In this document: piece after piece, positions 1 through 10,200 of the stretch | Layout of the letters: every line of letters begins with the position of its first letter | How positions within the stretch are numbered: the stretch's first letter is position 1 | NCBI GenBank assembly: GCA_000231825.2 | Contig: JH720381.1 | Span: 60,420-74,567, forward strand | From: Tetrahymena elliotti 4EA | Taxonomy: Eukaryota; Ciliophora; Oligohymenophorea; Hymenostomatida; Tetrahymenidae | Length of the DNA stretch: 14,148 bases | Direction of reading: 5' to 3' | The notes under the pieces: model-generated | Database searches by the model: none | The model's input: only the letters and a program-made list of their open reading frames with translations | What the model was told of the DNA's origin: nothing | Program-made: the position numbers and the translations under genes

Positions 1-1229
1 ATATTGGTGAAATTGATGCCTAAGGAGTAGGATCTGAATTAACAAAATTTTCTAATCTCTAAACTTTAACTCTTGACCTCTAGTAAAAATAGCGTTTCAA
101 TATATAGAATTTTCAATGAATAAATAAATACTTTAATTTATTAGCTCTGACAATTAACTAATTTAAGTTGATTTTCAGGAGAATACTATTATTCACAAAA
201 AAAAAATCCTAGAATTTACCAATTTTTTCACTTTTGGTTAAAAATTTTGACTGACAACCTGCAATTAAAAATTTGTTTAATTTGGATTTTTAAAGGATAA
301 ATTTTTTCAAAGGTATTTAATTTCATCAGAAAATAAATGAGTGAAATATTTTAATTCTATCATTAAATAGATTTTTCTCAAAAAATTAACTTACATCACA
401 AAATTTTCTACTTAACAAATTGCAAATTAAGGGGTATTCTATGGTAATTGATATTTATTTGGCTCATTCACTTTTATTTATTATTTTTAGATTTAATCAC
501 TTTGTTTTTCTCATACATTTAAATATTTATATATTCAATATTGATTGTCATAATTTTAAAAAAGTGGTAATAATATTGGCAGAATTGGTAGCTAAAGACT
601 AGGATCTGAATTAACAAAATGCTCTAATCTCAAAACTTTGAGTCTTTACCTAAAGTAAAAATAGTTTTTCTATATTAATAATGCATTTTTGAATGAGCGA
701 ATGAATTAATGGATAAAGTAATAATAATTTAATTTATGAGTTATGACCAACTAATTATGGTTGGTTTACTTGATATTTGTTTGACTAGTTCATTCGGTTT
801 TGTCTTTACATTTTTCTCATTCTTTTAAATATCTTTTATTTTTATTTCAATAAATTTATAAAAGTTTGAATAATATTGATGAATTGGGCTTAGAAGGATT
901 CGGATCTGAATTAGTACAATGTTCTAACCTCTAAACTTTGATTCTTTCCCTAAAGTAAAAATATTGTTTCTGTATTAATTATAGATTTTTGAAGGAATCA
1001 ATAAATCATTTAAATACTAACTAACTTAAGTTGGTTTATTGATATTTGTTTGGAATTCAAATTTTTAAGGTTTTCTCATTGTTTTAAATATTTCTTTATT
1101 TGATTTTTATTTTTATAATTTTATAACAGTTTTAATAATATTGGCTAAATAGCGGGATTAGGATTAAAATCAATGCTTATTAAAGCAAAAACATTAAAAA
1201 GATTAATTAACTTATAATTCGAGTTTTGA
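1..1229 (+). CDS. Leucine-rich-repeat protein, 3' part of a spliced gene (5' end outside the window)
   Basis: Ciliate code, TGA stop at 1227-1229. Exons are 1-82, 565-654, 865-954 and 1130-1229. The introns are 83-564, 655-864 and 955-1129; all are GT...AG and phase 2 and begin GTAAAAAT. Each internal exon is exactly 90 bp and encodes one 30-residue repeat with the pattern N-x-N-N-I-[GD]...G-[LFV]-G-S-E-L-x-[KQ]-[CF]-S-N-L-[QK]-T-L-x-L-x-L. The first exon fits the same 90-bp length if it began 8 bases before the window. The last exon carries a diverged final repeat that ends in LINLQFEF. This is the pattern of ribonuclease-inhibitor-like leucine-rich repeats that are abundant in ciliates and usually serve as protein-binding scaffolds. 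The binding partner, and any domain further upstream, cannot be seen. TAA and TAG are read as glutamine several times. Confidence in the splice model is high because all junctions keep frame and module length. Confidence 0.88.
180..440. mobile_element. Possible small insertion inside the first intron, with short inverted ends
   Basis: Intron 83-564 is 482 bp, while its homologues are 210 and 175 bp. Both ends align to the other introns, and the extra sequence lies between about 171 and 443. It is bounded by AGAATAC at 180-186 and its reverse complement GTATTCT at 434-440. No clear target-site duplication and no coding capacity are visible. It also carries a copy of a short dispersed repeat (264-292). 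It could be a miniature element, or simply intron growth with a chance inverted repeat. Confidence 0.3.
264..292 (+). repeat. Short dispersed repeat, copy 1
   Basis: ATTAAAAATTTGTTTAATTT (264-283) recurs exactly at 2282-2301. The overlapping 23-mer at 270-292 recurs at 4451-4473 with one mismatch. The copies lie in an intron and in two intergenic stretches. It is low-complexity AT sequence, so common ancestry is plausible but not proven. Confidence 0.4.
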
Positions 1230-1898
1230 ATAATAAGTATTTTAATTAAATGCCATGCTTGACTTATTTTTAGATCATCTAAAGATTATCATACATAGTA
1301 TTATTTATTAAAAGTATTACTTTGATAAAATTATTAAAAACTAATATCAATTTAATTATGTAGTATAAATAACTGAAAATATGCATGAATATGATGTATC
1401 TATCATAATTAGAAATATTTATCTATATAATGAAAATTTTAATTATTTTTATTTTATTTAAAATAATTTCACCTATTATTTCTTTTAAAAATCATACATT
1501 TGAATTAAATAATAGTTAAAATAATTTGATTTATTTTATTAAAATAACATTATGAATATAATCGCTTCAGCGTTTTAATTTGAATAACAAAACAATTATT
1601 TATATACTGTAAGCCAACACCATATTATATTGTTGGGGTTGTTTTAATAAATTTTATATTTAATACGAATAATATTTTCTTAATCTTGTAAAACTTCGAG
1701 ATAAAATTCAATGTATTTTATTGAAAATTTTTTTGAATGGGGAATGTAGACAAATAAAATAAGTAACTTTTATGGCTTGCCCTATATCTGCTTTACTTTA
1801 GTAAATTTTGCTTTTATGAGCACAAAGTCACTTAATTAAAGCCTAAGTTATTAATAATTCCAATTAACCTGTTCATTAATATCCTCTATGTTGCTTAC

Positions 1899-1944
1899 AT
1901 GCACAACACAATATTCTGTATGTTTTTTTTTGATAGTTGTGCAT
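1899..1944. repeat. Inverted repeat with 9-bp arms
   Basis: ATGCACAAC at 1899-1907 pairs perfectly with GTTGTGCAT at 1936-1944 across a 28-base loop that contains nine consecutive T. More T runs follow. It could fold as a hairpin in RNA or DNA. There is no evidence of function, and it does not resemble a tRNA or another known small RNA. Confidence 0.4.
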
Positions 1945-2281
1945 TTTTAGCTTTTTTTGCAAAATTAAGAAAACAAAATGAAGAAACAATTTTGACTCAT
2001 TATCAAATCGAAAATATGGAAAGATGAAAATCATTTTCCTGAGTTAAAATATTGTCAAATTATTTTAGATTACAAATATTTTTGAAATGAAGATTATTGT
2101 ATTTAAAAAATATTTTCAGAGGATATTATTTCTAATATTTTTTAATCATTCAATAAAATCTTTTAATTAATTTTTTGCTAATAATTAAATAGATGAATTT
2201 TCACATTCTACAAATATTTCTATTGCCAAAATGTTCACTGCTCACAATGTTCACAATCTAGGCTAGAGTTCACTTCTAGGC

Positions 2282-2301
2282 ATTAAAAATTTGTTTAATT
2301 T
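2282..2301 (+). repeat. Short dispersed repeat, copy 2
   Basis: Exact 20-base match to 264-283. It lies in the intergenic space downstream of the leucine-rich-repeat gene. Confidence 0.4.
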
Positions 2302-2672
2302 AAATAGCAATAATTTTATAAGTTTTTCATTTTATATTGATTTTATGCTAGACCCATGCGCATGTGCATATTGCTAAAATTTTTTCATATTAAATTTATT
2401 TTCAAAAGCTTTGTATTAAAATAATTTCAACCCATGAGCATTTAAGGACTAAAAGATAAATATTTACAGAATGGATAGGAAATAAAATAAAATTCTCACA
2501 GTTTAATTTTTAATAAAAAGTTGATTTTATGATTTAATATCCTTTTTAAGAATAAATTCTTGAAATAATTTTATTTATTTAATATTATTTTTTATCAGAA
2601 ACTGATTTATTAAGAGGTTTAGTGAAGTATTTGATTATTACTATTTTTGCATATTTTAATTAAATTTATCTT

Positions 2673-4194
2673 TCAAGTATGTGCAGATTTAGGTGATATA
2701 TAGGCTTCTTGGGTTTCTACATTAATAGTTTCAGGAGAAGTTATTTAGATAGAAACTAACTAAATTTATTTTTCTCTAGCAAGATCAACTTCTCTTTTCA
2801 AGAAAGGGACTTTAATAATTCCATTATATATTAAATTCCCTGTGAAAAGGAAAATATAACCTACGCTCATTAAAAGACATGTTTTAGTGTCTAAACTTTC
2901 CCAGTGTCTTGCTCCAGAAGCAGTAACTATCAAGCCTATAACCCATGTAACAAGTGTTCCTAGAGCACCAGCAACAGATCTTGTTAAACTACCAAAATAC
3001 TTGGTTGTAAATACTCCACTTAAGTTAAAAGTAAATTTAGAAAACACTCCCAAAATAACAAAAACTAATAGCCATCCATTTTCCATAACTCCATCAATAT
3101 ATGAAGAGATATTTTCAAAGTAATATTTGTCTCCGGCTTTTACACAGCCAACTCCATCTGGAAAGGGGCATTCAACATTGCAAAATATAGGTAATAAAAT
3201 TGTAATGTAAATAAAACTTCCATACAAACTATTTATTTTAAATAAAATTATTAATAAAAATAAAATATTTTATTAAAACATTTTTTAAAGATTTTGAATT
3301 AAAATTAATAATTTACGCTTCAGTTCCAAGCAATTAGCATGGATGAATGTTATATTTTCTGTAAATATATTCTTCTGATGTATAAAAGCAACCATAGATT
3401 ACCATACAAATAGAAAGCAATCCAATAGAAACTAATTACATGTTCAAACTTGAAGAATCTGATGGACCAACAAAAAGAAAAGGAGACAACCCAACGATAA
3501 CTAAACCAATAATTGTGCTAAGTAGACCGAGATATCTGTATTTCAAGAATATTTTTTTAAAAATTAGTTTAGTGAAAATAGCAGTGAAAATGATGGATCC
3601 ACTTCTCATCATCTAATAGATGCTACTATCAAGGAAAAGAAGGGCAAAATATTATAAGGTAGCTCCAGTCAAATCAAATATGGATGGGAGTAATATCCAT
3701 AGATAGTCTTTAATGCTGGTCATATTCTTTTTATTGGGATCATTTTCCAAGAGAGGTTGTTTGGTTAATTTTTTATATAAAACGAAATAAAGAGGTAAAG
3801 TGTTGGCTAATTCCATAATAAATGTCTATTTATTAAAAAATAAATAAGATTAATCACTAAATTTTAAAATGAATGAATTTTTTACTTGAATAAAGGGATG
3901 ACGAAAATATTTTCCTTCAACAATAGTAGTGTTTTAATATTTATATATTATAGTGTCGCATCCACCTACGAAGATATAAAGAATGACAAAAATAAATTAG
4001 CTCCAGATAATAGAGTTAGGGAGGTTATTTGTCAATTTTTAGGTATTTAAATTTTATTTTTCAGAACGTTGTTTAGGCTTCTTCAAAGGACTGTCGTCGA
4101 AGTTAATTACAGATATTGGATAATTTTATGATGCGGCTCCTTATCCTATTGTGGTTAAACTAGGATTCTTTTAATGGATGTATGTTTCACTCAT
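2673..4194 (-). CDS. SLC35F6-like membrane transporter (drug/metabolite transporter superfamily)
   Basis: Three exons, 4194-3886, 3825-3317 and 3228-2673, with introns of 60 bp (3885-3826) and 88 bp (3316-3229), encode 457 residues that end at TGA 2673-2675. Every junction keeps frame (phases 0 and 2). The match to human SLC35F6 (C2orf18) is clear along the length: a GGC motif after the first membrane segment (about 62-79), RHPFIQTFIMELA (about 98-110), DLTGATLQY (154), SIYQMMRSGSIIFTAIF (172), EEYIYRKYNIHPCQLLGTE (254-272) and FNLSGVFTTK...LTRSVAG (340). About ten membrane helices are expected. The family is placed with nucleotide-sugar-type carriers, and the human member is reported in lysosomes and mitochondria. 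The substrate here is unknown. About 60 polar N-terminal residues and a 31-residue tail after LAREK, rich in Q, S and T, go beyond the human protein. The start ATG at 4194 is the first in frame; a later start cannot be excluded. At least ten internal TAA/TAG codons confirm the code. Confidence 0.94.
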
Positions 4195-4450
4195 AGTATA
4201 ATTATTTGAAAGGCTTTATTTGAGATTTATTTTAGTAAAAGATATTTTAATTTAATTAGTTATATTTGAAAAAGCGTAGCTCTTTTTATATATAAGAAGT
4301 GGAATTCAAAGACTATTAGTCATTTACAATGGAAAAATACACTTTTATTAAGGTGAGTTGATTTCATTTCAGAATTTAAAGAGAAGCAGAGAGAGAGATT
4401 ACTTTAATGACATACATAAAAAATAAGGATAATTTTTAGATTTAAAATGT

Positions 4451-4473
4451 AATTTGTTTAATTTAGATTTTTA
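4451..4473 (+). repeat. Short dispersed repeat, copy 3
   Basis: Matches 270-292 over 23 bases with one difference. It lies upstream of the SLC35F6-like gene. Confidence 0.35.
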
Positions 4474-5796
4474 GGTTTGTAAATAAAAATTAGGTAATTT
4501 AATTTACTCTTTGCCCTTGAATTTATTTAATTTTATGATATCTGATGACTCATTATTGATTTGCGTCAATTTTTTAAATACATCTAGCTTTTTGAAAGTC
4601 AAAAGAGAATGTTATAAAGAAACATTTTTGATAGAAAATACGAAGTTATTTCCTTTGTTTTAAAAGATATTTTATTTAAATCTGAGTTAGAAAATACTAT
4701 ACTTGAATCTATTCAATTTCAAATAACTCTTAATTTAACGCAATAGAAATTCAAGTGGGTTATATACAAAATAAAACATATTTTTTTGTTTCACTTTTGC
4801 AAAATTCAACAAGAAAAACCAAGTTTATTCAAGATTCAGCTTTAACTGTACTTTTTTAGTAGGCAAATAAAATTTATTTTCTGCTTTTATGTAGACATTT
4901 GGTTTTGTTTTGAATAATTTTTAAGATTATAAATATTTTTTTTGTTTGATTCTTTACTCATTTAAATGTATGATTACATGCATTTTTTTGTTCCTTTACG
5001 CTAACTCAAAAATATTCTTGTAAAGTAAAGCTAATTAAGCTTATTTAAATAGATCTTTTAAGCTTTCCTCAAAAATAGCTTTTATAATTTATGGTAACAC
5101 TCTGTATCTGTTTCATTTTCAAAAATATACAAACAAAATTCATTAGATAAAGAAAACAAAATTAAATAAAAAATCAACCCCTAGGGTCATTTATCCTTTT
5201 TTGGATAAAATTAAAAAATTAAACCACTAATAAAATAGTTAAAAAAGTTAAGACTCTTTATTATATTAAGATAAGATTATTCATAGAATATCCAAAAAAT
5301 TTTATTTCTTTAATTTTTCGAGATTGTTATCATCACAATTTCACTTAAAATGACAGGTATAAACAGTTTATGAGTATAACATTTGCTCATGGGAACAGAT
5401 TAAAGTTGAATATGAATTTATCATATAATAATTTTTTAAAGAAAATATTCTAAAAACTCGAAATATATATTTTTTTATTTCAACAATATTCAAACGTATT
5501 TTAGGAAAAAGTTAAGTTTATTTTTTTTAAATAAATCTTTATAAATTGCATGAAACATTTTTCATTTTAATACTTTTTGCAGCAAAAATATAAAAATTTT
5601 TTCAGCAATAAAAATAGAGAAATTTACAAACTTCTCTTTAAGCCATTTATTGACCTTGATATTAAAAAATTAGTAATAATAATATTTTTTTATTAAGATA
5701 CTTTTAATTTTTGTCTAATTTTTAAATTATTGTTTTCTTTTTTAAAAAAATTTAAAAAATGTCATAAAAATGATTTAGAAATCTGAAATGATTTAA

Positions 5797-6555
5797 TCAA
5801 ATTTTTAAATGAAAGAAACTTTTATTGAAAAGAGAGGATATTGTTTTTATTAACCAAGTTGAAAAAAGTAATAAATCATGTTACATCATTATTTTTACTT
5901 AATTTATTTTAAATTGATCTTTTGCAAATTAAATGAAAATATTTGATAAAGAATTTTGGATGTAAAATCTATTAATTTAGGACATTCATAAATCTTTTAA
6001 TGATATCATTTTTATTATTCAAATTTCCATAATTGATAGTAATTTTACTACTTGGTAAATGTGTTAATTATAATACTTATTATTATATTACGCAGAATGA
6101 CTTCAAGATGTTAAATAAATCGATAATTATATTCATCTGGTTAAGATATTAATTACATTATTAATTTATACCCACTATTTAAATGGATGTTATTGTCTGC
6201 AATTCAAAAAAATTAATGAAAATACCATAGAAATAATTTGTCAATATAAATTAAATTGATCAAATTTTTAAAGAAATAAATTTTTTAGATTGCGTATAAT
6301 ATTTACATCAATTATTTACAGAATTTACTCTTTATTTTTTTTTATTTTTTGCAAATTAAATGAAAATATTTTAATAAAGAAATTTAGATGTAAAATCTAT
6401 TGATTCGGAACATTGATAATATATTTCTTTTATTTATAATTATTTTTTTTAAATATTGATGATGATTGCTGATTTACTTTTTGGAAAAAGTATGAGTTAG
6501 AAAGTGTTAATACTAATTATAATATTACGCAAAATAACTTCATGCATATTAGAAT
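5797..6555. repeat. Imperfect tandem duplication, two units of roughly 430-460 bp
   Basis: Unit 1 (about 5797-6115) and unit 2 (about 6260-6555) share ordered landmarks: TCAAATTTTTAAA (5797, 6260), TTACATCA (5881, 6303), TTTGCAAATTAAATGAAAAT (5921, 6348), GATGTAAAATCTATT soon after it in both, and ATTACGCA (6087, 6524). The offset falls from 463 to about 427-437 along the unit, so indels separate the copies. Neither copy keeps an open frame, and the parent sequence is not recognised. Confidence 0.7.
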
Positions 6556-7262
6556 CTATCATATTATTTCATATAAAATTTTCTTATAAAATCTGAAATT
6601 TATTTTTGAATTAGTTTTTAATATTTTTGTAATCTTATTTTGGCAAAAATCAAACAAATTTTGATTAAATAATTTGTTAGTTTTTTTTGTTTGTATATTC
6701 TTTAAGTAGGAAATATTCTTTAAGCTTAACATTAAATAGTAAATATCAAATCATTATTATCTTAAAATAAATAGAAAATTGAAATCTATCTTTTAAGTAC
6801 TCTATAAAATAACTATTTTAATTCTAAATGATTTTTTAAATGTCTAAAATTTTTCTAACTGTTAAAGAAAATAAAATAACTTTATTTCTATTATTTTAAT
6901 TATGTTAATTTATATTTTAAAATATCTATTTTTGTAGTATTTTTATATTTCTATATAGCAAAAAATAAATGATTTAAGATGAAAAAATGAAGCAGAGAAA
7001 GAAGGTGAAGAAAATAAATATCTATCCTTTTATCTCAGTAATATAGTAAAAATCCCGATATTTATTTCAAAAAATATTTTTAAATAACTTACTATTGAAT
7101 AGCCAAGAATAAAAACCTTGTGAGGTGTAAAAATAAAAATTATTAAAATTTTTACCAAAAATAAAAAAACAAACAAAAAATTTATTTTCATAAAAGGTTT
7201 ATGAATTTGTTTTAAAAGACTTAAATTAAAATAATTTACTTTAAAACAAACACATCTTAAAA

Positions 7263-10200
7263 TCATAGCTAATCTTATAGTAGTATTTTTTTGTTTATTA
7301 TAAGTCTTTGCTTTATTTTAGCACTATTTGAATCCTGATGGCGAATTAATTTCATATTTGAAATATTTTAATTTAATATGCTTTCAGATATTTCTAACTT
7401 ACTAATTTTACCAAGTATGTTGTCTGGGTCATTATTTTTATTTTACTTTTACTTTTTCTTTTTAATTAAAAATGAGATAAACTCTACTATTAGATTTAGC
7501 ACCATATAAATGGTCAGCTCAAATAGTATTAATTAAAAGGTAAGTAAAAATGAATAGCTTAAATTATCTAAGAACTGAGTATTTTCATTTAAGTCATATT
7601 AGGAGGTGAAAATGTTAAGAATCAGGTACTAAATATATAAGCTAAGCCAAAGTATTGAATCAATAATAAAATAGCTATTTGTCAATTTTGAATGAAAGGG
7701 TTTCAAGTATATTATTATACAAAAATATACTGATTAGAATACTATTGAAGCAATTGATAAAGCAAACCAATTTTCACTTAGGCTCATATAGCATATAGGC
7801 ATAAAAATAGATTCATAAAATAAATATATTATCATAAAATTTCTACATTTCTTTGATTCAAATATTGTCTCATTTTATATTTTTTTTCTTGTGATTTCAT
7901 TAAACAAAAATAAATTTTCATTTTCTTTATTTCTATTAAGAATTAAATATTACCAGTAAAGAATACCTAAAACAACCAAAATGAAAATTATTAAATAAGT
8001 TAATGATACACCTATTTTATTTGTATCTAATTATAAGAAAAAAGACTTTATTTACTAATTAATTCCTATTATGAGTATTGCAACACCTAGCTGTAAAAAC
8101 TAAATAACTGATCCTGAAAGAACTTTATCAAATATCAATCTTGAAGCAGATAGAATGTATTATTTTTCGCATTTTTCTAGTAGGAAATAGAAAATAGTCA
8201 ATACAAAAGTACATGCAGAAATCATAACAACTCCCTATCCAGATGTATAGAGTAAATCGAAAGAGATATTTTATTCTTAGTATCTTGAGTTCTAAAATTA
8301 ATTTGAACTTTAATTGAAAAGCTACTCAAAAAAATTTAAAAATTTGTATGAAGAAGGAGGACATTAACCTATTAATTATAAAAGGAGATTTAGATAAAAA
8401 ATTTTTGATATATTTTTAAATGGAAAATAACAGAATGTCTATTTTACTTTTGATTTCACTTAATGGAGTGTAGATTTAGTTAGGAAGAAGGATATTGACT
8501 AATGTGATTTAACTAAGCTTCATGCATGTTAAGCCATTAACAGCTACTCCAAAGCTAGATTATGATAAAAAGTTTTAAAGAAAACTTAAGAAGGTTGTTG
8601 AAGCATATACAGTTTTACTTGAAACATTTACTTATTCTTAAATTTATTCTATTTAACTAGGACTAAAAGATGATTCATAAACCAAATATTTTAATTTTTC
8701 ACAAATAGAATTTGAAAATTCATATCCTTCTTAGCAAACACAACGATTTTCGGATATTAAATATCCACTATTTTAATCACAAGTTATGCAAGTATTATCT
8801 AAAAAAAAAAATCTACCAGATTCACATATTAAACAGCTTGTGGGAGATGCATCCTTGCAAGTATAGCATGAAGGATCACACTTTTAGCATATTTATCCTC
8901 TTTTTAATTTATTAATAAGAATCAATTTAAAAATTTTATTAAAATAAAAATTGTAAAAATTGTATTATTAATCAAAAGATTTATGTTAAGATTTTAAAAC
9001 AAAAGTAGTAATTAAATTAAATTCAAAAAACTAATTAATTAAATTATTCTTTAATTTTTTACTCAGAAAAGTAGTGATCTGAACAAAAAGGTACACATTA
9101 TCCATTTTTTATATAGTAATTTGATTAGCATGAAGTACAACTTAAAATTAACCCTGATTGAGAACAACCAGGTATCATATTGAAAACATTTTAAACAGAT
9201 ATTAAACCTCTAGCTTAATTATCTACAAGTTAATTAACAAAATATAAAAATACCTTTTTGTAAGAAATAATTTATGTTTAGAAAGAATAAAGTAGAACTA
9301 AATAATTACTAAATTAAATCTAAATCCATTCAAATCTAGGTCTTTGAAATTGGCATATTTTTAAGTGAATAAAGTAGACTTAACTAATATTTTTTATTAT
9401 TAGACATCATATTATAGTTCATAATAAAAATCTGAAGTGCTAATAAAGTTCTTTTTAAAATATAAATGAGTAAATATTAAAAATAATAGTACCTTACTAT
9501 ATATTAAAAATAAGAAAATGGAGAACTAATCAAAGTTTGGATAGGATCACCAGTTGTCTAAATTTGTTCAAAATTCTGTGCATCATAAAATGTAAATGTT
9601 TAACTACTTGTGATTTAAACAAATATAACTGATATCTATTTTAATAAATAATATATATATTTTAATGTTTTAAATATTATTCAAGATAAAATCTGCTTAA
9701 TCTAGCTCATTTTTACATTTTATTAAAATTAAAATTTTAATAAATAAACTTATTAACCCTCCCCCCCTCCTCTCTACTTAAAATAGACCCAATTTTGAAA
9801 ATTTCTGGTGGGACTCTAATTGGTATATAATGGTAATAATAAATTTCCACTTAAATATAAAAAGTTAAATTCAATAATAAAAATATTTATTAAAATTTTA
9901 ATTGTCTTTTTATGAATAAACTATCCAAAAGTTGTAGAGGATTTGTCTACATTTGGTTTTTCTTGAGTTGAAATTATTAAATTTTTAGCAGATTACACAA
10001 AAAAGATAAGTAAATTTTAAAATCGTCAATAGTATTTTTACTCCTTCAAACTCTATAACATCAGAAATATTGTTTGCAACAGAATCAATGGATTTAAGAA
10101 TAGCGAATTTTCCATTTGATATCTAAACTTTACACATCTTTTCATCAATCAAGTAGATATTGTACTTTTTCTGATTTAAGAATAAAATAATTTTTCGTAT

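Larger units (their letters stand above)
1..1150 (+). repeat. Tandem exon-plus-intron duplication array (four modules)
   Basis: Four direct copies of one unit begin near the AATATTGG/AATATTGATG landmarks (window start, 572, 872, 1137). Each unit holds one 90-bp repeat exon and its following intron. The introns are also related: introns 655-864 and 955-1129 share blocks such as TTGATATTTGTTTG and TTTCTCATT followed by TTTTAAATAT, and intron 83-564 shares the same ends. Whole exon-plus-intron units were therefore copied, rather than the coding repeat alone. Confidence 0.85.
1230..2672. other. Intergenic region between convergent genes
   Basis: No credible coding exon was found on either strand. 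The sequence is AT-rich with homopolymer runs. Visible details are an inverted repeat at 1899-1944, three GTTCAC words at 2233-2273, an alternating purine-pyrimidine palindrome ATGCGCAT at 2356-2363 followed by ATGTGCAT, and a copy of the short dispersed repeat at 2282-2301. Both 3' ends of the flanking genes should lie here, but no poly(A) signal can be assigned with confidence. Confidence 0.6.
4195..7262. other. Long intergenic region
   Basis: About 3 kb with no convincing gene on either strand. The part next to 4194 should hold the promoter of the SLC35F6-like gene; a TATATATAAG stretch lies at about 4288-4297, but no element can be assigned. Very AT-rich sequence with long T runs dominates. 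It contains a short dispersed repeat copy (4451-4473) and an imperfect tandem duplication (5797-6555). A TGA-free frame on the plus strand (about 4082-5353) lacks coding character and is rejected. Confidence 0.55.

Noticed and set aside
420..602. Plus-strand frame of 60 codons
   Set aside because: It lies mostly in the first intron of the leucine-rich-repeat gene and runs into exon 565-654 in the wrong frame.
2887..3123. Plus-strand frame of 78 codons
   Set aside because: Antisense shadow of the conserved C-terminal exon of the SLC35F6-like gene.
4082..5353. TGA-free plus-strand frame of more than 400 codons
   Set aside because: It runs antisense through the start of the SLC35F6-like exon 1, and it lacks a good start and any recognised motif. 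It is poor in codons beginning with G and continues through T-rich spacer. With one stop codon in such AT-rich DNA a frame of this length can arise by chance.
7030..7266. Minus-strand frame of 78 codons
   Set aside because: It starts at the stop codon of the cysteine-rich gene in another frame and is simple AT-rich 3' sequence with no coding character.
7474..7541. Apparent plus-strand exon beginning ATGAGA and ending at a GTAAGT donor
   Set aside because: It looked coding at first, but the minus strand carries an uninterrupted frame of the last membrane segment of the cysteine-rich protein here, and the supposed downstream exon meets TGA at once.
8712..8915. Plus-strand frame of 67 codons
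   Set aside because: Antisense to the cysteine-rich exon 8899-8448.
9757..9772. C-rich tract considered as a telomere or chromosome-breakage signal
   Set aside because: Ciliate telomere repeats of the CCCCAA type are absent, and the tract is an irregular C run with T, not a tandem repeat.
9870..9960. Possible additional exon inside intron 10041-9636 of the cysteine-rich gene
   Set aside because: An acceptor-like CTCAAG and slightly coding-like codons are present, but no donor gave a phase-0 exon that fits the neighbours. The gene keeps frame without it.
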